Shown here in pieces: positions 8,741 through 18,218 of a stretch of DNA of 64,000 bases (positions within the stretch are counted from its first letter, which is position 1; every line of letters starts with the position of its first letter). Origin of the DNA: Burkholderia contaminans (GTDB lineage Bacteria > Pseudomonadota > Gammaproteobacteria > Burkholderiales > Burkholderiaceae). The DNA is taken from the NCBI RefSeq assembly GCF_029633825.1, contig NZ_CP090640.1:744001-808000 (forward strand), read 5' to 3'. The notes beneath the pieces were generated by a model. That model searched no databases and was not told the origin of the DNA. It saw only the letters and a list, made by a program, of their open reading frames with translations. Both the position numbers and the translations under genes were made by a program.

Positions 8741-8746
8741 ATTGTA
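8741..8746 (-). promoter_or_regulatory. putative -10 box for the MCE lipid-transport operon
   Basis: The minus strand reads CGCTACAATGG, giving TACAAT 34 bp upstream of the permease ATG. No clear -35 is present. The same GCTACAAT string occurs just upstream of birA and of the metH N-terminal gene in this window. Confidence 0.35.
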
Positions 8747-9000
8747 GCGAACCGTCCGACGACGCGACGTGAGGATTTCGGCGGGGCGCCCGGCCGGGGG
8801 AGCCAGGCCGGGAACACCGGCTCCGGGGGATGCGCGAGAGCCGACGCCGCCGGCCCGTTGCCGGCTTCGTCACCTTTCATTCTTCCGTCACGATTCCTTT
8901 CGATACTCTCACGCGCCGCACCTCAGGCCGTCGGCGCCCCGCGCCGCCATGCGTTGCGACTCTCGCATTCCATAAAACAGAACACCGAACAGGACAACCG

Positions 9001-11070
9001 ATGCGTCTCCCCCTGCTTTCCCGCCGTCGCGTGCCGGCCATCGCCGCGCTCGCCAGCCTCGCCTTCATCCTCGCCGCCTGTGGCGGCGACGACGTCACCT
9101 CGCAGCCGGTAACGCCGCCGGCGGCCCAGGCGCCCGTCGGCACGACGGCCACGCTCGCCCTGCTCGAGACGACCGACCTGCACACCAACGTGCTGTCGTA
9201 TGACTATTTCAAGCTCGCCGCCGACAACTCGCTCGGCTTCGAGCGCGTGTCGACGCTGATCGCGCAAGCGCGCGCGCAGTATCCGAACACGCTGCTGCTC
9301 GACAACGGCGACACGATCCAGGGCACCGCGCTGTCGGACTACCAGGCGCTCGTGAAGCCGGTCGGCTGCGACCAGACGCTCGCGATCTACAAGGTGATGA
9401 ACGCGGCGAAATTCGACGGCGGCGGGATCGGCAATCACGAATTCAACTACGGGCTGCCGTACCTGTCGCAGGTGACCGGCAACACGTTCGAGGTCGACGG
9501 CCTGCCGGCGCCGGCCCAGCAGAAGAAGTGCGCGGGCCCGAACTTCCCGCAGGTGCTCGCGAACGTGATCAGCGCGAAGACCAACGCGCCGCTGTTCACG
9601 CCGTACACGATCCTGACCCGCACCGTGACCGCGACGACGCCGGACGGCAAGACGGTCAGCGCGCCCGTGAAGATCGGCATCATCGGCTTCACGCCGCCCG
9701 CGATCATGAGCTGGGACAAGCGCTGGCTCGACGGCAAGGTCTACACGACCGGCCTGAAGGAAGCCGCCGAGAAGTACATTCCGGAGATGCGCGCGAAGGG
9801 CGCCGATCTCGTCGTCGCGATCTCGCACGGCGGCCTCGACAATTCCGCGTATTCGCCGACGATGGAGAACGGCAGCTGGTGGCTGTCGAAGGTGACCGGT
9901 ATCGACGCGATGCTGATCGGCCACTCGCACCAGGTGTTCCCGGACGCGAACAGCACCGTGTCGCAGTTCAACCTGCCGGGCGTCGACAAGGTCAAGGGCA
10001 CCGTCAACGGCGTGCCGACCGTGATGGCCAACTACTGGGGCAAGCACCTCGGCGTGATCAAGCTCGGCCTGAAATTCGACGGCAAGACGTGGAGCGTCGA
10101 CAAGTCGCAGACGACCGTCGAGGCGCGGCCGATCCAGAACGCCGACAAGAGCTACGTCGCGGCCGATCCGTCCGTGTCCGCCGCGATCGCCGCCGAGCAC
10201 CAGGCGACGATCGACTATGTGAAGACGCCGATCGGCTCGACCGACTACCGGATGAACTCGTACTTCGCCGATGTCGGCGACCCGGGCGCGATCCAGATCG
10301 TCAACGAGGCGCAGGCCGACTACGTGAAGACCTACGTGCAGGCGAACCTGCCGCAATACGCGTCGCTGCCGGTGCTGTCGGTCAGCGCGCCGTTCAAGAG
10401 CGGCTTCGGCGGCGGCACCGACTACACCGACGTCGCGCCGGGCGCGCTCGCGATCAACAACGCGGCCGACCTGTACCTGTACCCGAACACCGTGTACGCG
10501 GTGAAGGTGAGCGGCGCCGACGTGAAGAACTGGCTCGAAACGGCCGCGAAGCGCTTCAACCGCATCGACCCGACCAAGGCGACCGTGCAGCCGCTCGTCA
10601 GCACGTTCCCCGGCTACAACTTCGACATGTTCACGTCGGCCGATCTCGCGTATGAAATCGACGTCACGCAGCCGGTCGGCAGCCGGATCAAGAACCTGAC
10701 GTACAAGGGTGCGGCGATCGACCCGAACGCGCAGTTCATCGTCGCGACCAACAACTACCGCGCGAGCGGCGGCGGCAACTTCCCGGGCCTCGACGGCAGC
10801 AAGACGATCTTCGCGTCGCCCGATGCGAACCGCGACGTGCTGATCGCGTTCATCAAGAAGCGCGGCGCAATCACGCGCGCGGCCGACGGCGCCCAGCGCA
10901 GCTGGCGCTTCACGAAGCTCGCGAGCTCGGTCGCGCACGTGCAGTTCGCGTCCGCGCCGAATCGCCTCGGCGACGCGGCGGCGGCCGGCCTGACCGGCAT
11001 CACGCAGGTCGCGGCCGACGACGGCTCGGGCAAGAACCTCGCCACTTACGAAATCGACCTCACGCAATGA
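9001..11070 (+). CDS. periplasmic 2',3'-cyclic-nucleotide 2'-phosphodiesterase / nucleotidase lipoprotein
   Basis: A 689-residue exported metallophosphoesterase of the CpdB/UshA (5'-nucleotidase) family that hydrolyses cyclic nucleotides and nucleotides outside the cytoplasm. The signal peptide ends in a lipobox, FILAACGG, with C27 as the probable lipidated residue. Metal-binding motifs are ETTDLHTN, NGDTIQG, GNHEFNYG, SHGGLDNS and IGHSHQVF. The C-terminal 5'-nucleotidase domain starts at about residue 400. AGGA lies six bases before the ATG at 9001. The stop overlaps a downstream ATG (ATGA, 11067-11070). Whether it is strictly CpdB-like or a general 5'-nucleotidase is not settled. Confidence 0.9.
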   Translation: MRLPLLSRRRVPAIAALASLAFILAACGGDDVTSQPVTPPAAQAPVGTTATLALLETTDLHTNVLSYDYFKLAADNSLGFERVSTLIAQARAQYPNTLLLDNGDTIQGTALSDYQALVKPVGCDQTLAIYKVMNAAKFDGGGIGNHEFNYGLPYLSQVTGNTFEVDGLPAPAQQKKCAGPNFPQVLANVISAKTNAPLFTPYTILTRTVTATTPDGKTVSAPVKIGIIGFTPPAIMSWDKRWLDGKVYTTGLKEAAEKYIPEMRAKGADLVVAISHGGLDNSAYSPTMENGSWWLSKVTGIDAMLIGHSHQVFPDANSTVSQFNLPGVDKVKGTVNGVPTVMANYWGKHLGVIKLGLKFDGKTWSVDKSQTTVEARPIQNADKSYVAADPSVSAAIAAEHQATIDYVKTPIGSTDYRMNSYFADVGDPGAIQIVNEAQADYVKTYVQANLPQYASLPVLSVSAPFKSGFGGGTDYTDVAPGALAINNAADLYLYPNTVYAVKVSGADVKNWLETAAKRFNRIDPTKATVQPLVSTFPGYNFDMFTSADLAYEIDVTQPVGSRIKNLTYKGAAIDPNAQFIVATNNYRASGGGNFPGLDGSKTIFASPDANRDVLIAFIKKRGAITRAADGAQRSWRFTKLASSVAHVQFASAPNRLGDAAAAGLTGITQVAADDGSGKNLATYEIDLTQ

Positions 11071-11923
11071 GACCCGCGATGCAACCGATCCGGACGATGC
11101 GGCCGGCCGAAACCGGCCTCTCCGCCGCCGCGCGGCGTCTGCTGCGCGCGAAACTTCCGCCGGCCGCGCTGCTCGCGATGGCGGCCGTGACCGTCGCGGC
11201 CGTCGTCGCGGCGACCGGCCTGCGCGGCGCCGGCCCGCGCCGAGCGCCGCGCAGCTCGACGAGTGGCAGGCGATGGTCACGCAGGCCACCGAGCCGCACG
11301 CACTCGCGCAGTTGCGCACGCTGGCGCGCCGCGGTTCGGGCGACGCGCAGGCGGCGCTCGGCATCGCGCTCGTCGACGCGCGCGAACCGGGCCTGCGCGA
11401 CGAGGGGCGCGGCTGGCTGGAAACGGCCGCGGCAGCAAACAGCAAGGCCGACGCGCCGGCCGCGCGGCGTGCGCAGCTCGCGCTCGGCAAGGCGTTGCTG
11501 CTCGGCAGCAGCGACATGCCGAAGGACTATGCACGCGCCCGCACGCTGCTCGGCGAAGCGGCCGCGCAGGGCGACCCGGCCGCCGCGTATTACCTCGGGC
11601 TGATCTATCGCAGCGGTTACGGCGTCGCCGCCGATCCCGTGCAGGCCGCGCACTGGTTCGACGTCGCGTCGCGCGCGGACATCCCGGCCGCGGACTTCAT
11701 GCTCGCGAACGCGTACCGCGAAGGCAGCGGCGTGCCGCGCGACGAGGCGCGCGCGCTGGCGCTGTATCGCCGCGCCGCCGAGCACGAGCTGCCGGAAGCC
11801 GTGCAGACGCTCGCGATGGCCTATCGCAACGGCGAGCTCGGGCTCAAGCCCGACGCGGACGAGTTCCATGCGCAGTGGATCGAGACCGCGCACGCGCTGA
11901 AGCACCCCGTCGTCGCGCCTTGA
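11067..11923 (+). pseudogene. Sel1-like repeat protein, reading frame interrupted near its 5' end
   Basis: The 3' part (in frame from 11243, first ATG at 11273) encodes Sel1-like TPR repeats such as AAAYYLGLIYRSGYGVAADP, with three to four repeats ending at 11923. That ATG has no ribosome binding site and no signal sequence. In another frame, an ATG at 11067 overlaps the upstream stop as ATGA and encodes a plausible N-terminus with a hydrophobic segment (LLAMAAVTVAAVVAATGL, up to about 11217). After this the frame turns arginine/serine-rich and runs to 11603. Joining the two needs a one-base change between about 11217 and 11243, in a GC-rich run. The simplest reading is a membrane-anchored Sel1 protein of about 285 residues broken by a one-base deletion or a sequence error. 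If intact, it would be translationally coupled to the nucleotidase. Confidence 0.65.
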
Positions 11924-12166
11924 CGATGCTTCCGCCCGCAGGCGCACACGCATGCGCGAACCGGCAGCCCGCCGGCATCCCGCCGGCTGCATGACGCGCA
12001 TGCCCCGACGCCCCGCGCATCGATCACACGGCAACGGAATCGATCGCGGGGCGCGGGCCCGCGCGCCGTTTGCATTGCCGCCGTCGGGCCGCTCCATGCC
12101 GGTCGTTCGGCGTGCGGCAATGCATTAACATGCAGCCTCACAATAAAACCTGAGAGATCTGCATCC

Positions 12167-12712
12167 ATGTCCCATCGCCTTTCCTGGCGTGGTGCCGCTG
12201 CCGTCGGCGCCGTCGCCGTTGCCATCGCCGCCGCCCCGCTCACCGCACTCGCCGCGCCGCCCGCCCAGCCCGACATCTTCAACGCCGCGCTTTGCAAGCC
12301 GCCGTTCACGTCGGACCTGATGGACTCGATCTACAACACCGCCAAGGCAGCCGATCCGAAACCGGACGAGTCGATGCTGGGCGCCGCGGTCTATCGCCTG
12401 CCGGAGCCGATCCACCACGATGGCTTCACGACGCAGCAGGTCGTGTTCGTCAGTACCGGGATCGGCGTGCTCGTGGACGGCGAGGTCGCCGACCAGCTCG
12501 CGAAGCGCTACCAGCTCACCCTCGAGAAGGGCAACCTGCTGGGCGCGTCGTCCGTCGGCTATTCGCGCCGGCTGACGGTCCGCGGCCCGGGCGGTGCGCT
12601 GATCCTCGTGTCGGCCCGCCAGGGCCCGGCACTGAAGGGCAAGACGCTGCTGACGTGCGAAATGACGTCCGAGGAGGACATCAAGGCGCTGGAGCGGATG
12701 GAAAGGCATTGA
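12167..12712 (+). CDS. secreted protein of unknown function
   Basis: A 181-residue protein with a signal peptide (residues 1-30, ending near LTALAAPP). I do not recognise the family. The mature part has one cysteine near its start (AALCKPPF) and one near its end (LLTCEMTSEEDI), which could form a disulfide. The middle reads as alternating strand-like segments (TTQQVVFVSTGIGVLVDGEVA, LTVRGPGGALILVSARQGP). The ATG at 12167 follows a T/A-rich stretch (CAATAAAACC) but only a weak ribosome binding site. It stands alone, 114 bp before birA. Confidence 0.75.
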   Translation: MSHRLSWRGAAAVGAVAVAIAAAPLTALAAPPAQPDIFNAALCKPPFTSDLMDSIYNTAKAADPKPDESMLGAAVYRLPEPIHHDGFTTQQVVFVSTGIGVLVDGEVADQLAKRYQLTLEKGNLLGASSVGYSRRLTVRGPGGALILVSARQGPALKGKTLLTCEMTSEEDIKALERMERH

Positions 12713-12812
12713 GCCAGGCGGCGCCGCGGCGCCGTTCGCATGCGGGCGGCCGCGCGCCACCCTCCTCCGCGGCCGCGTGCGTCGCCCGACGCGCGCCATC
12801 GTCCCCTGTCGC

Positions 12813-12818
12813 TACAAT
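12813..12818 (+). promoter_or_regulatory. putative -10 box immediately before birA
   Basis: TACAAT lies seven bases before the birA ATG at 12826. If it is the real -10, transcription would start at or next to the start codon and the mRNA would be leaderless. The -35 region is GC-rich and unconvincing. Confidence 0.3.
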
Positions 12819-12825
12819 AGGCGCC

Positions 12826-13746
12826 ATGAACGCCCCCACCTCCTCCGACACGCCCGATTCCGGCGACGCGCACATCGCGCGCAACCGGCTCGAGGCGCAC
12901 ACGGACGCCGCGCCGCGTGCGTGGCCGCTCGACATCGTCGCCGCCACCGGCTCGACCAACGCCGACGTCGCGACCCGGCTCAAGGCGCTGCCGCGCAAGG
13001 CGAACGCGCTGCCCGCGCCGCTCGTGCGCGTCGCGTTCGAGCAGACGGCCGGCCGCGGCCGGCAGGGCCGCCCGTGGTTCGCGCAGCCCGGTAATGCGCT
13101 GCTGTGCTCGGTCGGCTGCATCGTGCCGCGCCCCGTCGAAGCACTCGGCGGCCTCAGCATCGCGATCGGCGTTGCGCTCGCCGAAGGGCTGGCCACGCTG
13201 CCGCTCGACGCCCATACGCGCGTCGCGCTCAAATGGCCGAACGACCTGCTGCTGACCGCCACCGACGACGGCACGCCACGCATTGTCGGCAAGCTCGCCG
13301 GGATCCTGATCGAAACCGCGTGGACCACCGCCGACGCCACCGCCGTCGTGATCGGCTTCGGCATCAACGTGCGCGGCGCGGAGGCCGTCGCCGCGCAGGT
13401 CGACGCGCTGCGTGCGCGCGAAGCGACGCTCGCGAGCGGGCTGCCGCCCGCCGCGCTGTCGATCGCGTGCGCATCGGCCAACCTGACCGATACGCTCGCC
13501 GCGTCGCTGAATGCGCTCACACCGGCGCTCGCGCAGTTCGGCGCCGAAGGGCTCGCGCCGTTCCTGCCGCGCTGGCACGCGCTGCACGCGTACGCGGGGC
13601 GCGAAGTCGTCCTGCTCGAACAGGGTGTCGAACGCGTACGCGGCATCGCGACGGGCATCGACGCGACCGGCCAGCTGCTGCTCGATACGCCGGACGGCGT
13701 GCAGGCGATCGCCGCCGGCGACGTGTCGCTACGCGAAGCGCAATGA
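12826..13746 (+). CDS. birA: biotin--[acetyl-CoA-carboxylase] ligase
   Basis: Cytoplasmic biotin protein ligase that makes biotinoyl-5'-AMP and transfers biotin to the acetyl-CoA carboxylase carrier protein. The 306-residue product has the ATP/biotin loop GRGRQGRPW (76-84), KWPNDLLL and KLAGILIE, and a C-terminal domain. There is no N-terminal winged-helix DNA-binding domain, so it is a class I enzyme and not a repressor of the bio operon at 44.9 kb. The stop overlaps the coaX start (ATGA). Confidence 0.95.
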   Translation: MNAPTSSDTPDSGDAHIARNRLEAHTDAAPRAWPLDIVAATGSTNADVATRLKALPRKANALPAPLVRVAFEQTAGRGRQGRPWFAQPGNALLCSVGCIVPRPVEALGGLSIAIGVALAEGLATLPLDAHTRVALKWPNDLLLTATDDGTPRIVGKLAGILIETAWTTADATAVVIGFGINVRGAEAVAAQVDALRAREATLASGLPPAALSIACASANLTDTLAASLNALTPALAQFGAEGLAPFLPRWHALHAYAGREVVLLEQGVERVRGIATGIDATGQLLLDTPDGVQAIAAGDVSLREAQ

Positions 13747-14534
13747 ACGAGCCGCACCTGCTGATCGACGCCGGCAACAGCCGGATCAAGTGGGCGCTCG
13801 CCGATGCGCAGCGCACGCTCGTCGAGACGGGCGCGTTCGGCCACACACGCGACGGCGGCGCCGATCCGGACTGGTCGACGCTGCCGCGTCCGCGCGGCGC
13901 TTGGATCTCGAACGTCGCGGGCGCCGAGGTGGCCGCCCGGCTCGACACGCTGCTCGACGCACGCTGGCCGGGCCTGCCGCGCACGACGATACGCTCGCGT
14001 CAGACGCAATGCGGCGTGACGAACGGCTATACGACGCCCGACCAGCTCGGCAGCGACCGCTGGGCCGGCCTGATCGGCGCGCACGCGGCGTTTCCGGGCG
14101 AGCACCTGCTGATCGCGACGTTCGGCACCGCGACGACGCTCGAGGCGCTGCGCGCGGACGGCCGCTTCACGGGCGGGCTGATCGCACCGGGCTGGGCACT
14201 GATGATGCGCGCGCTCGGCACGCACACCGCGCAGTTGCCGACGCTGACCACCGACATCGCGAGCGGCCTGCTCGCGGGTGCGCAGGCCGAACCGTTCCAG
14301 GTCGACACGCCGCGCTCGCTGTCGGCCGGTTGCCTGTACGCGCAGGCCGGGCTGATCGAGCGCGCGTGGCGCGATCTCGCGGATGCATGGCAGGCGCCCG
14401 TGCGGCTCGTGCTGGCCGGCGGCGCGGCGGACGACGTCGCGCGAGCGCTGACGCTCCCGCATACGCGGCACGATGCGCTGATCCTGTCCGGGCTCGCGCT
14501 GATCGCCGCGGAAGCGGCGGCGGCACCGAAGTGA
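13743..14534 (+). CDS. coaX: type III pantothenate kinase
   Basis: Cytoplasmic kinase for the first step of coenzyme A synthesis, ATP-dependent phosphorylation of pantothenate; type III enzymes are insensitive to CoA feedback. The 263-residue protein starts with the phosphate-binding motif [14 protein letters not shown]. It continues with [12 protein letters not shown] and a [10 protein letters not shown] segment, and ends with [10 protein letters not shown]. It is translationally coupled to birA by the ATGA overlap at 13743-13746, an arrangement common in Burkholderiales. A GC-rich hairpin (14549-14569) follows the stop. Confidence 0.95.
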   Translation: MNEPHLLIDAGNSRIKWALADAQRTLVETGAFGHTRDGGADPDWSTLPRPRGAWISNVAGAEVAARLDTLLDARWPGLPRTTIRSRQTQCGVTNGYTTPDQLGSDRWAGLIGAHAAFPGEHLLIATFGTATTLEALRADGRFTGGLIAPGWALMMRALGTHTAQLPTLTTDIASGLLAGAQAEPFQVDTPRSLSAGCLYAQAGLIERAWRDLADAWQAPVRLVLAGGAADDVARALTLPHTRHDALILSGLALIAAEAAAAPK

Positions 14535-14548
14535 GGGGAAAGCGCCGG

Positions 14549-14569
14549 CATCGCGCCGGCGCACGGCAA
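14549..14569 (+). other. GC-rich hairpin after coaX
   Basis: GCGCCGGC and GCCGGCGC are perfect inverted arms with a 5-nt loop, 15 bp after the coaX stop. No T-tract follows, so it is at most an mRNA-stabilising or Rho-assisted end. Confidence 0.4.
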
Positions 14570-14729
14570 CATCCGCCCGTTCGGGCCTGCGTCACGATGA
14601 CGGTGGAGACGGGCCGCGCCATGACGGCAGCCCGCCCGCGCGGTCAACGGATGGCATGAAATAGCCGGCGATGCGGCCGGCCCGATTGAATGACGTGAAC
14701 CACTTCAATGACGACGAGGAGTGTCGACG

Positions 14730-14972
14730 ATGCTGCGCTGGCTGATCGCTGTTCTCTTTCTCGCCAACATGCTTGCGTTCGTGGTGGCGCGCGGCGTGTT
14801 CGGGCCGCTGCCGGCGGCCGGCCCGCGCGAACCCGGCGTGCTGGCGCGGCAGGTGCGGCCCGAGGCGCTGCGCGTGACGCCGCTCGCGCAGGCCGCCGAC
14901 CAGCCCGTCATCGGCGCCCCGATCGCGCCGCCGGGCGTCCCCGCCGAGCCGCTCGCAGCATCCGCGCCCTGA
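14730..14972 (+). CDS. small single-helix membrane protein, unknown function
   Basis: An 80-residue protein with one N-terminal hydrophobic helix (LRWLIAVLFLANMLAFVVA) and a Pro/Ala-rich tail of about 55 residues. The ATG at 14730 is preceded by AGGAG (14717-14721) with an eight-base spacing, which is why I prefer it to an in-frame GTG at 14721. It may be a late gene of the birA-coaX unit; similar short single-helix proteins with variable proline-rich tails are often found after coaX, but that is recollection, not a search. Confidence 0.7.
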   Translation: MLRWLIAVLFLANMLAFVVARGVFGPLPAAGPREPGVLARQVRPEALRVTPLAQAADQPVIGAPIAPPGVPAEPLAASAP

Positions 14973-14988
14973 CGGCGCCGGGCCGCGC

Positions 14989-15474
14989 TCAGGACTGCTG
15001 CGCGCGCACCTTCTTCAGCAACGCGGTGGTCGAGCGATCGTGCTCGAACGGAATCGCCAGCGCCCGGCCACCCCAGCCACGCACCAGCGCCGATTCCGGC
15101 AACGCATCCATGTCGTAGTCGCCGCCCTTCACGAGGATGTCCGGCCGGACGGCCTCGATCAGCGACACGGGCGTCTTTTCCTCGAACGTCACGACCCAGT
15201 CGACGCTTTCCAGCGCCGCGAGCAGCGCCGCGCGGTCTTCCTCGCGATTGATCGGCCGGTCGTCGCCCTTGCCGAGCATGCGCACCGACGCGTCGCTGTT
15301 CACGCCGACGATCAGGCACGCGCCGAGCGCTTTCGCGTCGGCGAGATACGTAACGTGGCCGCGATGCAGGATGTCGAACACGCCGTTGGTGAACACGACG
15401 GGCGACGGCAGCGTGGCGCGCAGGGCGACGAGGGCATCACGGGTGATCAGCTTGCGTTCGAAGGTGGCGGACAT
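14989..15474 (-). CDS. rfaE2: D-glycero-beta-D-manno-heptose 1-phosphate adenylyltransferase
   Basis: Cytoplasmic nucleotidyltransferase that makes ADP-heptose for the lipopolysaccharide inner core; it corresponds to the C-terminal domain of E. coli HldE. The 161-residue protein has the nucleotidyltransferase signature FTNGVFDILHRGHVTYL, with the HxGH-type motif in LHRGH, then VGVNSDASVR, DILVKGGDY and a conserved RSTT near the end. The ATG at 15474 (MSATFERKL) fits the family start; the frame is open upstream to 15507. The kinase half is not in the window. Confidence 0.93.
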   Translation of the reverse strand: MSATFERKLITRDALVALRATLPSPVVFTNGVFDILHRGHVTYLADAKALGACLIVGVNSDASVRMLGKGDDRPINREEDRAALLAALESVDWVVTFEEKTPVSLIEAVRPDILVKGGDYDMDALPESALVRGWGGRALAIPFEHDRSTTALLKKVRAQQS

Positions 15475-15524
15475 GATGGAAGTCGGACGGAATGGGCAAC
15501 GGCGCACGCGGCGGCGGCGCCAGA

Positions 15525-15556
15525 TAAAAAGCCCGCCGGACTGACCGGGCGGGCTT
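15525..15556 (-). terminator. intrinsic terminator of the ferritin-like gene
   Basis: AAGCCCGCCGG and CCGGGCGGGCTT form a stem with a 5-nt loop. On the minus strand it is followed by TTTTT, 70 bp after the stop of the ferritin-like gene. Confidence 0.8.
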
Positions 15557-15624
15557 CATGCAACGGGTACGACATCACGCGACGCGGCCGGCGCGATTCA
15601 CGCCGGCTGCGGCGCCAACCGGCC

Positions 15625-16503
15625 TCAGGCCGGCTGCGCGGCCGACGACGGGCCGCTTTCGGCCTGCAGGCGGCCGGTGACTTCCTTGCGGTAGCGGTTC
15701 AGCTCCTGTGCGGTCGCGAACGTGCGCTCGAACAGGATCGACAGGTTGTGCAGGATCCGCTCGACGACCTTCTTTTCCCATTCGCCGTCGAAACGGATCT
15801 GCTCGTCGAGCCAGCGCTCGAGCCATTCCGGATCGGGCAGGCGCGACTGCACGGTGTCGCGCGGGAACAGCGCCTGGTTCACGTGCAGGTTGGTCGGGTG
15901 CAGCGGCTTTTCGGTGCGGCGCGCCGACGCCATCAGCACGCCGATCTTCGCGAACGCGGCACGTGCGACGTCGCCGCAGTTGTTCAGCGCCTTCTTCATA
16001 TAGCGCAGGTACGCGCCGCCGTGGCGTGCTTCATCGCGCGAGATCGTTTCGTAGATCTGCTTGATGACCGGCTCGGTGTGCCAGTCGGCCGCGCAACGGT
16101 ACCAGTGGTTCAGGCGGATCTCGCCGCAGAAGTGCAGCATCAGCGTCTCGAGCGGCGGCGCCGGGTCGAACTGGAAGCGCACCGCGTGCAGTTCCTCTTC
16201 GGTCGGCACCATTTCCGGCTTGAAGCGGCGCAGGTATTCCATCAGCACGAGCGAATGCTTCTGCTCTTCGAAGAACCACACGCTCATGAACGCCGAAAAG
16301 TCGCTGTCGTGCTGGTTGTCGCGCAGGAACATTTCCGTCGCGGGCAGCGCCGACCATTCGGTGATCGCGTTCATCTTGATCGTCTTCGCCTGCTCGTCGG
16401 TGAGCAGCGAAGCGTCGAACTTGTCCCACGGAATGTCCTTCTCCATGTCCCAGCGGACGGCTTCGAGCGATCGGTAAAGTTCCGGATAAAGCATCGTGTT
16501 CAT
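15625..16503 (-). CDS. ferritin-like diiron four-helix protein
   Basis: A 292-residue cytoplasmic protein with ferritin/ribonucleotide-reductase-type diiron ligands: E49 (ITEW), E79/E80 and H83 (FFEEQKH), E128 (CGEIR), then E158 and H161 (RDEARHGG). This is the E-(ExxH)-E-(ExxH) pattern of acyl-ACP-desaturase-like or rubrerythrin-like proteins. The function is not known to me; an oxidoreductase or iron-handling role is inferred from the metal site. The start at 16503 (MNTMLYPELYR) is preceded by GGGG at a reasonable distance. An intrinsic terminator at 15525-15556 ends the unit. Confidence 0.8.
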   Translation of the reverse strand: MNTMLYPELYRSLEAVRWDMEKDIPWDKFDASLLTDEQAKTIKMNAITEWSALPATEMFLRDNQHDSDFSAFMSVWFFEEQKHSLVLMEYLRRFKPEMVPTEEELHAVRFQFDPAPPLETLMLHFCGEIRLNHWYRCAADWHTEPVIKQIYETISRDEARHGGAYLRYMKKALNNCGDVARAAFAKIGVLMASARRTEKPLHPTNLHVNQALFPRDTVQSRLPDPEWLERWLDEQIRFDGEWEKKVVERILHNLSILFERTFATAQELNRYRKEVTGRLQAESGPSSAAQPA

Positions 16504-16967
16504 GATGGTCCCACCCCTGTTCTGCGCAATGCGACTTCTCTAAACGTGACTGTTGCCGCGCAAGCACGCCCGAGCGCGCCTTTTGCAGCCAAGACTCAAA
16601 TTTTACGCGGGAAACCGGCCCGCCGGACGGTGATTCCTCGTCCGGCAACCGGGCGGCCGCGCGCCGCCGTTGCGGCATGCCGCAGCCGCTCCGCGAACGG
16701 AACCGGCTGCACGCTTGCCTGAGTGGGGGCCGGCGCTGGCCGGCTCGTTGGCGCGCCCGTCCCCTGCCCCAGGCGGGTTCCCCGAAAGGTCCCGTGCGGA
16801 TGCCGGATCGGCGGGCTGCTCGATATGGTGTATACGGCGGCGGCCATGATATCACGCGTGCATGACGGTTCCGAGACGCCCGCCCGGTCGTGCGCCGCCA
16901 ATCGCGGTGCGGCGATCGGTCGCGGCCGACCGTCGCGAAAACGCAACCTTACATTGTCCTGCAAGCA
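16504..16967. other. intergenic region upstream of the ferritin-like gene
   Basis: I see no gene. The part next to 16503 is the minus-strand leader and promoter region of the ferritin-like gene. An 8-bp perfect inverted repeat, GCCGGACG (16622-16629) and CGTCCGGC (16639-16646), lies about 120-143 bp upstream of that start. The rest, up to the patatin gene stop, shows no terminator or repeat that I can support. Confidence 0.5.
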
Positions 16968-18194
16968 TCAGACCCGTATTTCGCCGGTCGCGAGCCCGTC
17001 TTCCGGCGGCATGCCGGCGGCCGGTGCGCTGCCGCCGTCCGCCTGCGCAATCCAGCCGGCCAGCGTGTCGCGCTGCGCGCGCCCGTCGCGGTAGCCGAGC
17101 TCGATCAGTTCACGCGTAAATGCCTCCTCGAACAGCAGGTAGCTCGCGAACGACGCGCCGGCCGGCTGGCTGCCGCCGATCGCGCCGAGCAGCCCGCGCA
17201 TCGTCGCCGGCATCTGCTTCAGGTGCTTCGCGGCGATCAGCTCGATGCGCTCGGACGGCGCGATCGCGAGCACGTCGACGTGCCGCCAGCCGCTGTCCAC
17301 CTCGACCTGGTGCGGCAGGTGCTCGATCATCCGGTTGATGTGCTCGATGCGCTCGATATCCGAGCCGATCGAGTCGAGGAACACGCTCGCGAGCACCTGC
17401 TGGCCGATCTGCGCGAGCGTCGGGTAGCCGCGCACCAGCCCGTGGCCGTTCGCGGCCGGAATCTCGGGCCGCGGGTCGGCCGCACCGACCACGACGATCC
17501 GGTCCGCGCCGAAGTGAATGGCCGGCGACAGCGGCGCAATCTGCCGGATCGACCCGTCGCCGAAGTATTCGATCTGCCCGTCGAGCACGAGCGGCACGGC
17601 CGGGAACACGAACGGAATCGCCGACGACGCGAGCAGGTGCGACGCCGACAGGTCGACGAGCCGCGCGGTGCGCTGCGCGCGCCGCCACGCCTGAATCGGC
17701 TGCGCCGCCTGGTAGAACGTGAGGTGGCGGCCGCTCGAGTAGCTGAGCGCCGTCACCGCGAGCGCGTGCAGCAGGCGCGCCTCGAGCATCTGCTCGATCC
17801 GGTGGAAGCTCAGCTCGCGCTGCAACAGATGCGCGAGCGGCGCATTGTCGAGCAACCCGCGCGGCGAGCGGCGGGCCGCCCAGCCGAAGGTCATCGTCGC
17901 CAGCCAGCGTGCGCCGGCGGCCGCGATGCCGAGCCAGTCGGTGCGATACACGTAGTCGGCGCGCAACGGCTCCCAGAATTCGAGCAGGCGCCGCACGCCA
18001 TGGGAAAAGTCGTCCGCGTGGCTCGCGATCGACGTCGCGTTGATCGCGCCGGCCGACGAGCCGCACACGACCGCGAACGGCAGCGTGTGCCGCAACGGAT
18101 CGGCCTCGCGCGCGATCTCGGCCAGCGCTTTCAGCACGCCGACCTGATAGGCGGCGCGTGCGCCGCCTCCCATCAGAACGAGCGCGAGCCGCAT
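16968..18194 (-). CDS. patatin-like phospholipase
   Basis: A 408-residue lipid acyl hydrolase of the patatin family with the Ser-Asp dyad. The oxyanion loop is GGGARAAYQVGVLKAL (9-24), the nucleophile S47 lies in CGSSAGA, and the aspartate is D213 in FGDGS. No signal peptide is evident, so it is probably cytoplasmic or peripheral. The gene starts 24 bp after phaM on the same strand, so a two-gene operon is likely; a link to PHA-granule lipids or membrane turnover is only suggested by this neighbour. Confidence 0.88.
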   Translation of the reverse strand: MRLALVLMGGGARAAYQVGVLKALAEIAREADPLRHTLPFAVVCGSSAGAINATSIASHADDFSHGVRRLLEFWEPLRADYVYRTDWLGIAAAGARWLATMTFGWAARRSPRGLLDNAPLAHLLQRELSFHRIEQMLEARLLHALAVTALSYSSGRHLTFYQAAQPIQAWRRAQRTARLVDLSASHLLASSAIPFVFPAVPLVLDGQIEYFGDGSIRQIAPLSPAIHFGADRIVVVGAADPRPEIPAANGHGLVRGYPTLAQIGQQVLASVFLDSIGSDIERIEHINRMIEHLPHQVEVDSGWRHVDVLAIAPSERIELIAAKHLKQMPATMRGLLGAIGGSQPAGASFASYLLFEEAFTRELIELGYRDGRAQRDTLAGWIAQADGGSAPAAGMPPEDGLATGEIRV

Positions 18195-18218
18195 GATCGA
18201 CCTGCTACCTGCGCCGCG

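Noticed and set aside
9001..11517. Minus-strand frame of 864 codons opposite the nucleotidase gene
   Set aside because: Arginine- and valine-rich translation without domains; the plus-strand frame has a signal peptide and metallophosphoesterase motifs.
12051..12064. GC-only palindrome downstream of the Sel1 gene
   Set aside because: GCGCGGGCCCGCGC is easily expected by chance at this base composition and has no T-tract or context.
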